Source: VAZQ01 sp035293945
GTDB lineage: Bacteria; Pseudomonadota; Alphaproteobacteria; Rhizobiales; Xanthobacteraceae
Direction: 5' to 3'
Assembly (NCBI GenBank): GCA_035293945.1
Contig: DATGLV010000011.1
Coordinates: forward strand, 496,001-560,000
DNA length: 64,000 bases
Shown here: piece by piece, positions 25,004 to 32,069 of the stretch
Numbering within the stretch: position 1 is the stretch's first letter
How the letters are laid out: each line of letters begins with the position of its first letter
Translations under genes and position numbers: made by a program
The notes under the pieces: model-generated
Databases searched by the model: none
The model's input: only the letters and a program-made list of their open reading frames with translations
What the model was told of the DNA's origin: nothing

Positions 25004-25374
25004 AGGTCGCGAAACTCCCTTGGCAGATCAGGCATCGCGATGGTCCTGCCGGCCATCGCGTGCGTGCAGTCGCCGCAATAGGCGACCCGGCCGGCGGCGA
25101 CGATGTAGTGGCAGCAATAGCGTTTCGGCTTGTCCGTCGATGCGAACACCGTCTTCGCTTCGCCTGTTTCCGTCAGCCATCGACCGGTCCAGTTCCCGCT
25201 CGCGTCTTTTTCGATTTGCGCACCTTCGTGCTTGAAGCTCGGCGAGAACGTCGGCGCGTTCACGTCGCCATTGAAGGTCCAGCCATCCGGCAGCGGATGC
25301 ATTTCGTTGCAGGCCGGGCACCACCACATGAAGGCGCCTTCGGCGCGACGAAGCTTGGCACTGACTTGGCCCAT
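25000..25374 (-). CDS. DUF6527-like small protein
   Basis: The ~124-residue product contains FMWWCPACNEMHPLP, FNGDVNAPTFSPS and, near its end, CHYIVAAGRVAYCGDCTHAM followed by AGRTIAMPDLP. This matches the DUF6527 pattern of phage-borne proteins with a likely zinc site (Cys and His groups). Role unknown. ATG 25374 is used; GTG 25380 is a possible alternative. It sits upstream of, and overlaps by 4 bases, the C39-like gene. Confidence 0.6.
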   Translation of the reverse strand: MGQVSAKLRRAEGAFMWWCPACNEMHPLPDGWTFNGDVNAPTFSPSFKHEGAQIEKDASGNWTGRWLTETGEAKTVFASTDKPKRYCCHYIVAAGRVAYCGDCTHAMAGRTIAMPDLPREFRDL

Positions 25375-25426
25375 CAACACCCGCGCTCTCGCGATTCCAA
25401 AAATGCATAGCGGCCATTCTGCCGCT

Positions 25427-25480
25427 GGTCAGTATTTTGTTACAGAACCATTGACGGGATGGTCAGTGTTTTGTTACAAC
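25427..25480. repeat. tandem 18-bp direct repeat upstream of higBA
   Basis: GGTCAGTATTTTGTTACA (25427-25444) and GGTCAGTGTTTTGTTACA (25461-25478) are separated by 34 bases start to start, about three helical turns, which suggests paired protein binding. They lie between the divergent DUF6527-like and higB genes and could be operators or remnants of an insertion-element end. Confidence 0.6.
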
Positions 25481-25500
25481 GCTTTCGACAGTTCAGAGCG

Positions 25501-25618
25501 GCGGGAGGAAGGAACAGCGCGGGGCGGTAAATCGGGGTTCACCCCGTCCGGAAATCGAACCCGAACGGTCATTCGGGGGAAAGCCGGGGACCCGACCGCG
25601 AGACCACCTTCCTCCCGC
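25501..25618. repeat. 12-bp inverted repeat enclosing a tRNA T-arm-like sequence
   Basis: GCGGGAGGAAGG (25501-25512) is inverted as CCTTCCTCCCGC (25607-25618). Between them, on the minus strand, TCGGGTTCGATTTCCGG looks like a tRNA T-arm, with a G-rich acceptor-like strand after it. No complete cloverleaf can be built. It might be a tRNA 3' remnant such as an attachment site, or chance. Confidence 0.35.
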
Positions 25619-25639
25619 TGCCGCAAACAGGGGAACGCC

Positions 25640-25918
25640 ATGATCAAGACCTTCAAACACAAAGGCCTTCGGGAGGCTTTCGAGCGCGGGACCTCGCGCC
25701 ACGTGGATCCCAAGCAGATCAAGCGCGTGGTCGTCATTCTTGACGTCATCAACCGCGCCAGGACGACCCAGGACATCGACCAGCCCGGCTATCGGCTGCA
25801 CACGCTCGCGCCAAGCCGGCCGAACACATGGACGATCCGCCTACAAGGCCCGTTCCGGATCACATTTGCCTTCACAAACGGAGATGCCTACGATGTCGAC
25901 CTTGAGCAATATCACTGA
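25640..25918 (+). CDS. higB: HigB-type toxin (RelE/ParE superfamily)
   Basis: The 92-residue protein matches HigB: IKTFKHKGLREAFERGTSR at the start, PGYRLHTLAPSRPNTWTIRL in the middle, FRITFAFTNGDAYDVDLEQYH at the end. HigB toxins are ribosome-dependent mRNA endonucleases. The antitoxin gene follows and overlaps by 26 bases, in the toxin-first order typical of higBA. GGGGAACGCC precedes the ATG. Direct repeats upstream may serve regulation. Confidence 0.88.
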   Translation: MIKTFKHKGLREAFERGTSRHVDPKQIKRVVVILDVINRARTTQDIDQPGYRLHTLAPSRPNTWTIRLQGPFRITFAFTNGDAYDVDLEQYH

Positions 25919-26264
25919 TTCAGCGGACATCCTGCCCATGGCCAAGTCGCAACCCGCGCCTGAGCGGAAGCGGGCTCCATCGCATCCGGGCGAGGTGATC
26001 GCCGATATCCTGGAGGACATCGGGGTTTCGGCGCGATCGGCCGCCGCCGCCATGGGCGTGTCGCATAATGCGCTCGCCAATGTCATCCGCGGCGACACCG
26101 GCGTCAGCGCCGAGATGGCGGTTCGCCTCGGCGCCTATATGGCGAATGGTCCGCGGTTGTGGCTCGATCTTCAGTCGGATTTCGATCTCTGGCACGCCGA
26201 GGCGAAGCTCAAGAACGAAGTTGCCAAGATCAAGCCGGCACCGCGCGAACCTAAGGTGGCTTAG
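25893..26264 (+). CDS. higA: HigA-type antitoxin
   Basis: The 123-residue product has an HTH_XRE domain with the HigA opening HPGEVIADILEDIGVSARSA, then AAAMGVSHNALANVIRGDTG and MAVRLGAYMANGPRLWLDLQ. HigA binds and neutralises HigB and represses the operon. ATG 25893, inside the higB end, has GGAG 9 bases ahead; ATG 25938 is a shorter option. It carries a ~28-residue extension before the usual start of the family domain. Confidence 0.88.
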   Translation: MSTLSNITDSADILPMAKSQPAPERKRAPSHPGEVIADILEDIGVSARSAAAAMGVSHNALANVIRGDTGVSAEMAVRLGAYMANGPRLWLDLQSDFDLWHAEAKLKNEVAKIKPAPREPKVA

Positions 26265-26266
26265 TC

Positions 26267-26476
26267 ATGATCTCATCCGAGATGATCAATCACCCGCTCG
26301 GCCCGGAATTCCAGGTTACGGCGGCGGCAGACATCAATCCGGATGCAAAAGGCTGGATTATCACCCATCGCAAAAGCGGACGTTTTATTGAAACGGGTAT
26401 CGGCATGACGATACAAGGCGCCGCCGGACGCCTGCTGACGGAGCTTGCGCGCGAAGAGATACCGGTCAACAGGTAA
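26267..26476 (+). CDS. hypothetical protein downstream of higA
   Basis: The 69-residue product (MISSEMINHPLGPEFQVTA at the start) has no recognised domain. It begins 2 bases after the higA stop with an AAGGTGG stretch 11 bases ahead, so it is probably the third gene of the higBA transcript. A REP-like palindrome follows 36 bases after its stop. Confidence 0.5.
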   Translation: MISSEMINHPLGPEFQVTAAADINPDAKGWIITHRKSGRFIETGIGMTIQGAAGRLLTELAREEIPVNR

Positions 26477-26512
26477 AGCGCCGTTGCAGGCAGAGCGCTG
26501 TTGTTTGGAATG

Positions 26513-26533
26513 GTCCCGGGTCAAGCCCGGGAC
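26513..26533. repeat. REP-like palindrome
   Basis: GTCCCGGGTCAAGCCCGGGAC has perfect 8-bp arms. It lies between two convergent genes and is the cleanest copy of the family found on both the host and the phage side. Confidence 0.7.
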
Positions 26534-26537
26534 ACGG

Positions 26538-26840
26538 CTACTTCAGAAATTCAGCGCTGTGGTCGGTCCAATATTGCAGCGCCTCGTAGTCATCCTTCCC
26601 ACATGGGACAATATTCGCGTTTGGAGCCTCTTTCTCGAAATCCGACCAGCAGGCGTATGGAACATGAAACACGAACATGTTGCCGCCAATTACTCCGCCG
26701 CACACTCTGGGGATGGCCGTCGAGTTTGGGACGACAGCGCATATCTCTCCGGCATCGACCGGGCGGCCCGAGTGCGACACTTGCTGTCCGCTCGCCGGAA
26801 TGGCGATAAGGACGATCAAACAGGAGATAGCGTACTTCAT
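26538..26840 (-). CDS. small secreted protein, function unknown
   Basis: The 100-residue product starts with a signal peptide (MKYAISCLIVLIAIPASG). Its mature part has four cysteines (AVVPN, VCGGVIGG, YACWSDFE, VPCGKDDYE regions) and ends in LKWTDHSAEFLK-like charged residues. AGGA lies 8 bases before ATG 26840. It is the last gene of the minus-strand phage cluster and 55 bases from the next; no family recognised. Confidence 0.5.
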   Translation of the reverse strand: MKYAISCLIVLIAIPASGQQVSHSGRPVDAGEICAVVPNSTAIPRVCGGVIGGNMFVFHVPYACWSDFEKEAPNANIVPCGKDDYEALQYWTDHSAEFLK

Positions 26841-26895
26841 TGTTACCGTCCTACCTGATGATGCGCTGGAGCGGTGATCAGCAAATGGACACCTT

Positions 26896-27237
26896 TCATG
26901 CTGGCCTCCGCAACGCAATCGCACCGCCAATCGAGCGAGGCCGCTCGCGCAGTGCGTGACCATCGTTCCCACTCCGGATGATCCAGCGGCCATCTTTTGC
27001 CCGGCCGATGATCATCCCGACGTGATGTGGCCAGACGACGATCACGCCCGGCGCCGGGCCCGCAGCCGCAGATCCCCAGTGCGCCCAGTTGCGCGCGAGA
27101 TTGTAGGATGGGCCAGGATCCCGGCCGACCAGGTGACGCATTTCCCAGCCGCACCAGGCGGATGGCCGTGGGCCATAGCTGGCTTGCGCCGGCGCGATGG
27201 CGAGCGCGAGCGCGAGCAGCGCGACGATGCGCTTCAT
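26896..27237 (-). CDS. TIGR02594-like secreted cell-wall hydrolase
   Basis: The 113-residue protein has a signal peptide (MKRIVALLALALAIAPAQAS). It then shows an NlpC/P60-like compact core: SAWCGWEMRH with Cys29, GPAPGVIVVWPHHVGMIIG with His71/72, and IIRSGNDGHALRERPRS. This fits the TIGR02594 type of small putative peptidoglycan amidases or endopeptidases found near phage lysis genes. It probably acts in the periplasm. It starts 23 bases after the stop of the coiled-coil membrane protein gene. Confidence 0.65.
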   Translation of the reverse strand: MKRIVALLALALAIAPAQASYGPRPSAWCGWEMRHLVGRDPGPSYNLARNWAHWGSAAAGPAPGVIVVWPHHVGMIIGRAKDGRWIIRSGNDGHALRERPRSIGGAIALRRPA

Positions 27238-27260
27238 GAGAATCCCCCCAACTATTGTCC

Positions 27261-27644
27261 TTATTGCGGCTGCTTCGCCTTCGGCGCCGGCCGGCGCCGC
27301 ATCCGGCGGCGCAGCGTATCGACGTCTTCCTTGAGTGCGACGACATGGCGCTCGAGCTCGCCGATCTTCCGCTCGAGCGGATCGCGCAGGGCCCTGATAA
27401 CTTTCTGCAGGTTCTCCTCGAGGTCGCGCCGCATATCAGCGAGATCGCGGTCGATCTCCTCGCGCTCCTTGCGATGGTTTAGATCGCGCTCCAAGGCATC
27501 GAGGCGGCGTTCCCGCTCATCACCGCCGCCTGTCTTCTCGGGCGACGTCCGCGTGAACAGCCAGATCGTGATGTGGGCGATCGCGGCGCCGACCACAACA
27601 AGCCCGGCAAGGCCCGGCGGGAAATTCGGGACTTCATTTTCCAT
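27261..27644 (-). CDS. membrane-anchored coiled-coil protein
   Basis: The 127-residue product has one N-terminal hydrophobic span (FPPGLAGLVVVGAAIAHITI, then WLF). A long charged coiled coil (residues 40-115) follows, ending in an Arg/Lys tail. The layout recalls inner-membrane spanin-like or holin-accessory proteins of lysis cassettes, but no motif proves it. It overlaps the 4-span membrane protein gene by 11 bases. ATG 27644 is chosen because the hydrophobic span follows directly. Confidence 0.5.
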   Translation of the reverse strand: MENEVPNFPPGLAGLVVVGAAIAHITIWLFTRTSPEKTGGGDERERRLDALERDLNHRKEREEIDRDLADMRRDLEENLQKVIRALRDPLERKIGELERHVVALKEDVDTLRRRMRRRPAPKAKQPQ

Positions 27645-28044
27645 GTAAGTCGTGCTTCGCCCGCTGAACCGAACGCAGTTCACCGCCAGCAAGCGCAATC
27701 AGAAGTCCGGATAATACGGACGGCTGCCCGAGCTGCAGCCACAAGGCAATCACCATCAGCACCCAGATGATCAGGCTCAGGCTCGCCATCAGCGCGCGGA
27801 TCGGCGGCCCATGGCGCGCCAGGCTGCCATTGAGCATCAGCGTCACGATCCGCACTAGGCCGATACAGAAATAGACCGCCATCATCTCGCTCAGCGGCAG
27901 CACGTGCAGCAGCGGCCGCAAATTGCCTTCCGCAAGCGTGTGCGGCCAGATCATCAGGACGAGCGAGGTATTGAGCAAGCCGACGGCGGAAACCCATTCG
28001 AACAGACGATTGGAGGAGAAGCGACCTGCAGGATCGTTCGCCAT
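27634..28044 (-). CDS. multi-span membrane protein, possible holin-like
   Basis: The 136-residue product has about four hydrophobic segments (VSAVGLLNTSLVLMIW, LSEMMAVYFCIGLVRIVTLM, IRALMASLSLIIWVLMVIAL, VLSGLLIALAGGEL). There is no signal peptide. It lies in the lysis region beside a single-span coiled-coil protein; role as holin or inner-membrane lysis partner is inference from position. The frame is open upstream to 28122, but ATG 28044 fits the protein start better. Confidence 0.5.
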   Translation of the reverse strand: MANDPAGRFSSNRLFEWVSAVGLLNTSLVLMIWPHTLAEGNLRPLLHVLPLSEMMAVYFCIGLVRIVTLMLNGSLARHGPPIRALMASLSLIIWVLMVIALWLQLGQPSVLSGLLIALAGGELRSVQRAKHDLHGK

Positions 28045-28123
28045 CGGCACGCGTGCTCCAATTTGTTTGGAAAAATCCGGGGCGGCAGCGTTGCCGCGCC
28101 GCCCCGGGTCCGCCCCCATCAAA

Positions 28124-28855
28124 TCACCACTTCAGCGCAAGACCGGCCTTGTAGACCGTCGACAGCGATCCGCAGGCCTGCCCAGGGATCGTACCGGGAC
28201 CGACGCAGAGGCCCTTTTGCGGAAACTGAGTCATGGCAAAGACATCGACCACGGATCCCGAAGAGAGCTGGCCGAGCGCGCCGACAGACAGACCCGGCGA
28301 GACGCGCCAATCGCGATTGGAGCCGACCCCGAGAACGTCGATCGTGATGTCGTCCTCGCTGATCGAGGCCGCGAGGTAGGGCTTGACGTTCGTCGCCGTT
28401 TGGCCGCCCGGCAACGTCGGGAACGGCGGCACCGTAATGCCGAGGTTGGGGAAAAGCGCCATGATCTCGGAGAGCGGCGCGCCGACCATCACCCTTTGGG
28501 TGAAGGAGGCGGGCCCCGAGATCGAGAAGCCCGGCGTCGAGCCGTTGACATTGTTCCAGCCGAACCAGCCCTCGACGGCCGTGAACATGGCACTGTTGGG
28601 CACGTTCCAGGCAAACCCAACGATGCCGCCGACGCCGATCTGATTGGTCACCAGGCTGTTGGAGTTCACGCCGGGGGCGGAGATGTTGGCATTGCCGCCG
28701 CCGCCCATCGTGCCGAGACCAAAGTAGAAACCGCTTGTGGCCGGATATGACGTTGAAATCAGCGGCGCTTTGAAAGGACCAGCGAGATTGGCCGCACAGG
28801 CCGGAATAGCCGCGAGCGAGATAGCCGCGGCAAGCAAGAGCTTTCGCATATTCAA
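28124..28855 (-). CDS. outer membrane beta-barrel-like protein
   Basis: The 243-residue product has a signal peptide (MNMRKLLLAAAISLAAIPAC, AA) and a mature part opening NLAGPFKAPLIS, as in rhizobial porin-family (Omp31-like) proteins. Alternating beta segments (GFYFGLGTMGGGGN, GVGGIVGFAWNVP) run to the end, which closes on an aromatic (AGLALKW), the usual barrel assembly signal. Placed between holin-like and membrane genes of the prophage, it may be a moron that alters the host surface. No enzyme motif is seen. Confidence 0.6.
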   Translation of the reverse strand: MNMRKLLLAAAISLAAIPACAANLAGPFKAPLISTSYPATSGFYFGLGTMGGGGNANISAPGVNSNSLVTNQIGVGGIVGFAWNVPNSAMFTAVEGWFGWNNVNGSTPGFSISGPASFTQRVMVGAPLSEIMALFPNLGITVPPFPTLPGGQTATNVKPYLAASISEDDITIDVLGVGSNRDWRVSPGLSVGALGQLSSGSVVDVFAMTQFPQKGLCVGPGTIPGQACGSLSTVYKAGLALKW

Positions 28856-28919
28856 CTCCGATTTGATGAAAGCCCGCGATATCGCCCGCGGGATCAGCGC
28901 TTCGTGACGACTTGTTGAT

Positions 28920-29177
28920 TTAAGCCGGGAAACAGTAGGAGGTGATTTTCCCTTCGGCGCGCAGCCGGGCGACCTTGCGGTCCCAGGACTCTTTTTTTCT
29001 GGCCCTGGTCACCCCTTCGGTTCGCCGCGCTCCTCTTTGATTGGCGATCTGATAGACGCGGTCCCGCGGCACGCCGAACTCGCGGCCGAGCGCAGTCGCA
29101 GTCTCGCCATTCGCATAGCGCCGCGCGATGGTGCGGCGGCTCGCCTCGGAGAGTTTCCGGTACCGCTTCACGGCCAT
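28920..29177 (-). CDS. small helix-turn-helix DNA-binding protein
   Basis: The 85-residue basic protein contains a resolvase-type HTH: SEASRRTIARRYANGETATA then LGREFGVPRDRVYQIAN. The rest is Arg/Lys-rich. It probably binds DNA; it may be a regulator of nearby phage genes or a terminase-like small subunit without that gene's position. It starts 3 bases after the holin-like gene's stop, so the two are cotranscribed. Confidence 0.55.
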   Translation of the reverse strand: MAVKRYRKLSEASRRTIARRYANGETATALGREFGVPRDRVYQIANQRGARRTEGVTRARKKESWDRKVARLRAEGKITSYCFPA

Positions 29178-29180
29178 CGC

Positions 29181-29486
29181 TTATTTTGCAGTCGTCGCGG
29201 CCACGTGCGCATCGAGCTGCGCCAGCGCGGATTGCGGGGCGATCTGATTGGCGCGGGCCTTGGCGGCCGCGTCGAGCACCTTGGCGCGCAGAATCTCCAG
29301 CGACGCGATCGCCATCACGCGCCCGTAGTCATTCCAGGCCGACCACATGCCGGCCGCGGCGACCATGCCGCCCCCGACCAACATTTCGGCGTCGCTGTCG
29401 TTGATCCAGCCGTGCGCGACGGCAGCGCCGGCCGCGGCCTTGAGCGCGGTGCGCGCAACCGTGCCGAGCAGAGTTTTGGTATCCAT
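29181..29486 (-). CDS. holin-like protein (Pam3 gp28-like)
   Basis: The 101-residue product has two hydrophobic helices (TVARTALKAAAGAAVAHGWI and EMLVGGGMVAAAGMWSAWND) and a charged tail. The pattern 'GGxVxxAGMxWS' resembles Pam3-gp28-type phage holins. It sits between a YiiX-like hydrolase and the HTH gene, close to the endolysin, which supports a role in pore formation for lysis. ATG 29486 is chosen; the longer frame upstream has an unrelated N-terminus. Confidence 0.5.
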   Translation of the reverse strand: MDTKTLLGTVARTALKAAAGAAVAHGWINDSDAEMLVGGGMVAAAGMWSAWNDYGRVMAIASLEILRAKVLDAAAKARANQIAPQSALAQLDAHVAATTAK

Positions 29487-29538
29487 TGGATAGCTCCGTT
29501 TTTTGCGAAAAATGAAATCCCGCGGTTGGGACCGGCCG

Positions 29539-30015
29539 CTAAGCGTCCAACACCGGCACGCATGCACTCAGGATCAAGAGCAGATCGCGCGGCGTGATCT
29601 TGGCGACGCTGCTGGCGAGCCTGGTCGCAAACCAGCCGCACGCCTCGAGCGCAGCCGCCTGGAGCTCGCTGCAAAACCATGAATCAGGCGAGCGCCAGTC
29701 GCGGCCGGCGACCAGGGCGGCAATGGCCTCGATGTCGTAAGGCTTGCCGATCTGCGCCTGGAGAAAGCGGTTGAAGCTTTCGCTCTGAGCTGCATTGCAA
29801 GGCAGCCTGATGAATTGCTCGCGCGTGAATGAGCTCTTGTCGTAATCGGGCGAGCGCGCCTGCACACCGCCGTCGAAGTGAGCACCAAGGTAGGTGCCGT
29901 CGGGCATGACAGCCTCGACGTGCGTCGCCCAATAGCCGTATTCGCCGACACGGATGCCGGCAGAGACGACGTCCGCGCCAGTGACGAAGCGCAGCGTGAT
30001 CTTGGGATCACCCAT
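29539..30015 (-). CDS. YiiX/NlpC-P60-like cysteine hydrolase
   Basis: The 158-residue protein has ITLRFVTGADVVSAGIRVGE at the start, His32 in WATHVEAVMPDG, GAHFDGGVQAR, and a permuted-type Cys in DSWFCSELQAAALEA (Cys115). This is the layout of YiiX/YebB-type (permuted papain) hydrolases thought to act on peptidoglycan or lipids. No signal peptide. It lies 20 bases past a 16-bp palindrome and next to HNH and endolysin genes. ATG 30015 is used; TTG 30018 is also open. Confidence 0.6.
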   Translation of the reverse strand: MGDPKITLRFVTGADVVSAGIRVGEYGYWATHVEAVMPDGTYLGAHFDGGVQARSPDYDKSSFTREQFIRLPCNAAQSESFNRFLQAQIGKPYDIEAIAALVAGRDWRSPDSWFCSELQAAALEACGWFATRLASSVAKITPRDLLLILSACVPVLDA

Positions 30016-30035
30016 CAACGGATCTCCGGGGCGGG

Positions 30036-30051
30036 TGCGCCAATTGGCGCA
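30036..30051. repeat. 16-bp palindrome TGCGCCAATTGGCGCA, copy 1
   Basis: It is perfectly self-complementary and begins 3 bases after the HNH gene's stop on the minus strand, 20 bases before the YiiX-like start. Three further identical copies lie at 38043, 54184 and 61912. Confidence 0.85.
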
Positions 30052-30054
30052 TTC

Positions 30055-30441
30055 TCAGAACGGAAGCGCGTTGTCCGCAGCGGTCGCCTCGGCAGCGACC
30101 TTTGCCCATTGACGGCTCAGCCTGATGCGGTTCGCCATCTGCTGCTTCGGGGTCAGCCAGCGAAGATTGGACCGCTGGTTGTTGAGGCTGTCGCCATCCC
30201 GGTGGTCGCCAGTGTGCCGTGGCGTCGGCGGCTCGAGCCCCATGCGCTCACGCAAGATCACGCGATGCATGAGGATGGTGACATTGGCATCGCCAACCCG
30301 GATCGACCGGCGTGCGTAGATCAGATCGCCGCCGCGATGCGAGACCGCGAACGTCCAGAGCCACTGCATCAGAAAATCGTAATCGATGTCGGACACGGCA
30401 ACTTCGAATTGCCGCGACCGTCCGATCGTGATGATCCGCAT
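30055..30441 (-). CDS. HNH homing-type endonuclease
   Basis: The 128-residue protein contains an HNH core: ILMHRVILRERMGLEPP, then HTGDHRDGDSLNNQRSNLRW and TPKQQMANR. This matches phage-borne HNH endonucleases with the D/H-H-N metal site. It is directly joined to the endolysin gene (stop next to start) and followed by the 16-bp palindrome. It could be a selfish homing gene. The target cannot be told from sequence. Confidence 0.75.
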   Translation of the reverse strand: MRIITIGRSRQFEVAVSDIDYDFLMQWLWTFAVSHRGGDLIYARRSIRVGDANVTILMHRVILRERMGLEPPTPRHTGDHRDGDSLNNQRSNLRWLTPKQQMANRIRLSRQWAKVAAEATAADNALPF

Positions 30442-31284
30442 TCAGTGCAAAATCTGCTCGATAACCGCCCAGGTCTTATTGCCGGCAACGCCATCTGCCT
30501 CGATGTCGTACGCCTCTTGGAAATGGCGGACGGCCGCGCGCGTCTTGTCGCCCTCGACGCCGTCGACAGCGAGCGGCGGATCGAGCTGCAGGATCTGGTT
30601 GAGATCGGTCTGCAGCGCCCGCACCGAGCGGTCGGTTGTGCGTCGGACCGGCTCCGGCCGGGGCGGTGCAAGCGGCGCCAGGCCGAGGCCTTTGCGGAAG
30701 AGATCAGCCTCATGGCCGCGCCGGCGCCAGAGATCGCTTCCTTCCAGCCAGAGCCGGCGCATCGACAGGAATTCGTCTGGGATGAGATCGAAGCGCCCAG
30801 CCAGCATATGCGCCTTGATGGACCGCATTTCGGCATAGCGAGGCCCTGGTTCGTCGAACGAGCAGCCCCGGTTATAGGCGAGGCTCACCAGCGCGCCGTA
30901 GCTGTCGCCTGTCAGCTTGGCCGTAGGCAGCGCCGCATCGAGCCGCGCTTCCCACTTGGGCATCTCGCGCGTCGAGAATTCGGCGAGTGCCTGGTCCCAG
31001 GTGACGGTGACGCTGGTGCCATGCTGGGCGACGAATTGGTGTGCCGCCTCGCCCTTGAGGCCGCACGCCAACAGTACATGCGGGAGCATGTCATCGCTCA
31101 GGATCCCGCGGCAGTCGGCGGTCGCCTCATCGCGCGTGACATAGCCGCAGTCGTAGCCGATCATGATGGTCGGGCCGGAGGCGCCCTGCGGCCATTCGAA
31201 GTGCGCGCAGTGGCGCAGATAATAAATCTTTCCGTCGACCTCCTCGGAGACGATCAAATTGAAGGCGTCCTGCGAGGATCTCAC
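30442..31284 (-). CDS. endolysin: lysozyme-like domain plus peptidoglycan-binding domain
   Basis: The 280-residue protein has a lysozyme-like N-terminal domain: NLIVSEEVDGKIYYLRH with putative catalytic Glu14/15, and GPTIMIGYDCGYVTRDEA. A C-terminal PG_binding_1 domain follows (residues ~215-280: VRALQTDLNQILQLDPPLAV, DGVEGDKTRAAVRHFQ, ADGVAGNKTWAVIEQ). It has no signal peptide, so it needs a holin or similar. It overlaps the ParA-like gene by 4 bases (31281-31284). It is the main lysis enzyme candidate of the prophage. Confidence 0.7.
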   Translation of the reverse strand: MRSSQDAFNLIVSEEVDGKIYYLRHCAHFEWPQGASGPTIMIGYDCGYVTRDEATADCRGILSDDMLPHVLLACGLKGEAAHQFVAQHGTSVTVTWDQALAEFSTREMPKWEARLDAALPTAKLTGDSYGALVSLAYNRGCSFDEPGPRYAEMRSIKAHMLAGRFDLIPDEFLSMRRLWLEGSDLWRRRGHEADLFRKGLGLAPLAPPRPEPVRRTTDRSVRALQTDLNQILQLDPPLAVDGVEGDKTRAAVRHFQEAYDIEADGVAGNKTWAVIEQILH

Positions 31285-31991
31285 GGAGATACCTCCGGCA
31301 GCGCCGCGCGCACCATCTTGCCGAGACCGACGCGGTCGAGCTCCTCCCAGACCTTGTTGAGCCAGGAGCGAACGTAGCCGCGCAGGATGCGCGATTGCCG
31401 ATCATCGACCGTGAAGGCGGAGAATGAGCCGCCGAGCTTCTGGATCATCTCGCAGGCCTGCGCCGGGATATGCGGCACGCTCACCGTCATTCCGGACATC
31501 TGGGCGAAGATCGTGGCGAAGCGGTTGTCGCTGTCCCAATCGAAGAACCCAGTTTCGTTGATGTAGTTCTTGACGATGAAATGTTTGGTGCCTCCGCCGA
31601 CCAGGCGCGCGGCCTGGTCGATCTCGTTGAACGAGGCGATCGAGGGGCCGAGCACATGCAGGAGCGCCAGGTTGATCTTGCCGCCGCGGATGTCGGTCAA
31701 CAGCTGCGCCTCATCGAGCGCGCGCAGCGTGGGCGACAAGAGCCCGGCGCGGATGTCAAGGACGGTGACACCCTCGAGCGCGTCGAAGACCTTCATCTGG
31801 TCGCCGACCCTCTCGATGTCGATGACGGTTGCGCTGGGGCTAAAGCGCTTGAGATCGCCGGCCGGCCATTCGGAATCGAACAGCTTGGCGACAGCGCCGC
31901 GCGCGATCAGATAATCATCGAGCGCGCGCGCGACCGTAGTCTTGCCGACGCCGCCCTTGTCGGCGCCGACCATGATGATGAGCGGGGTCAT
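31281..31991 (-). CDS. ParA/MinD-like P-loop ATPase
   Basis: The 236-residue protein has the deviant Walker A GADKGGVGKTTVARAL (residues 9-24) of the ParA/MinD family, and a later VTVLDIRAGLLSPTL where the usual Asp-based motif sits. No ParB-like gene or repeated centromere-like sites are near, and it is placed between tail-fibre and lysis genes. It may be a cargo or host-takeover protein. ATG 31991 opens the core; the frame runs on upstream to 32066 without any motif. Confidence 0.7.
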   Translation of the reverse strand: MTPLIIMVGADKGGVGKTTVARALDDYLIARGAVAKLFDSEWPAGDLKRFSPSATVIDIERVGDQMKVFDALEGVTVLDIRAGLLSPTLRALDEAQLLTDIRGGKINLALLHVLGPSIASFNEIDQAARLVGGGTKHFIVKNYINETGFFDWDSDNRFATIFAQMSGMTVSVPHIPAQACEMIQKLGGSFSAFTVDDRQSRILRGYVRSWLNKVWEELDRVGLGKMVRAALPEVSP

Positions 31992-32069
31992 GTTTCGGCC
32001 TTTGATTTGCGCCGGAGCTGGCCGGCCATAGCGCGCCGCGCGATGCGGCTCGTCGAGGAAGGTCAAGCT

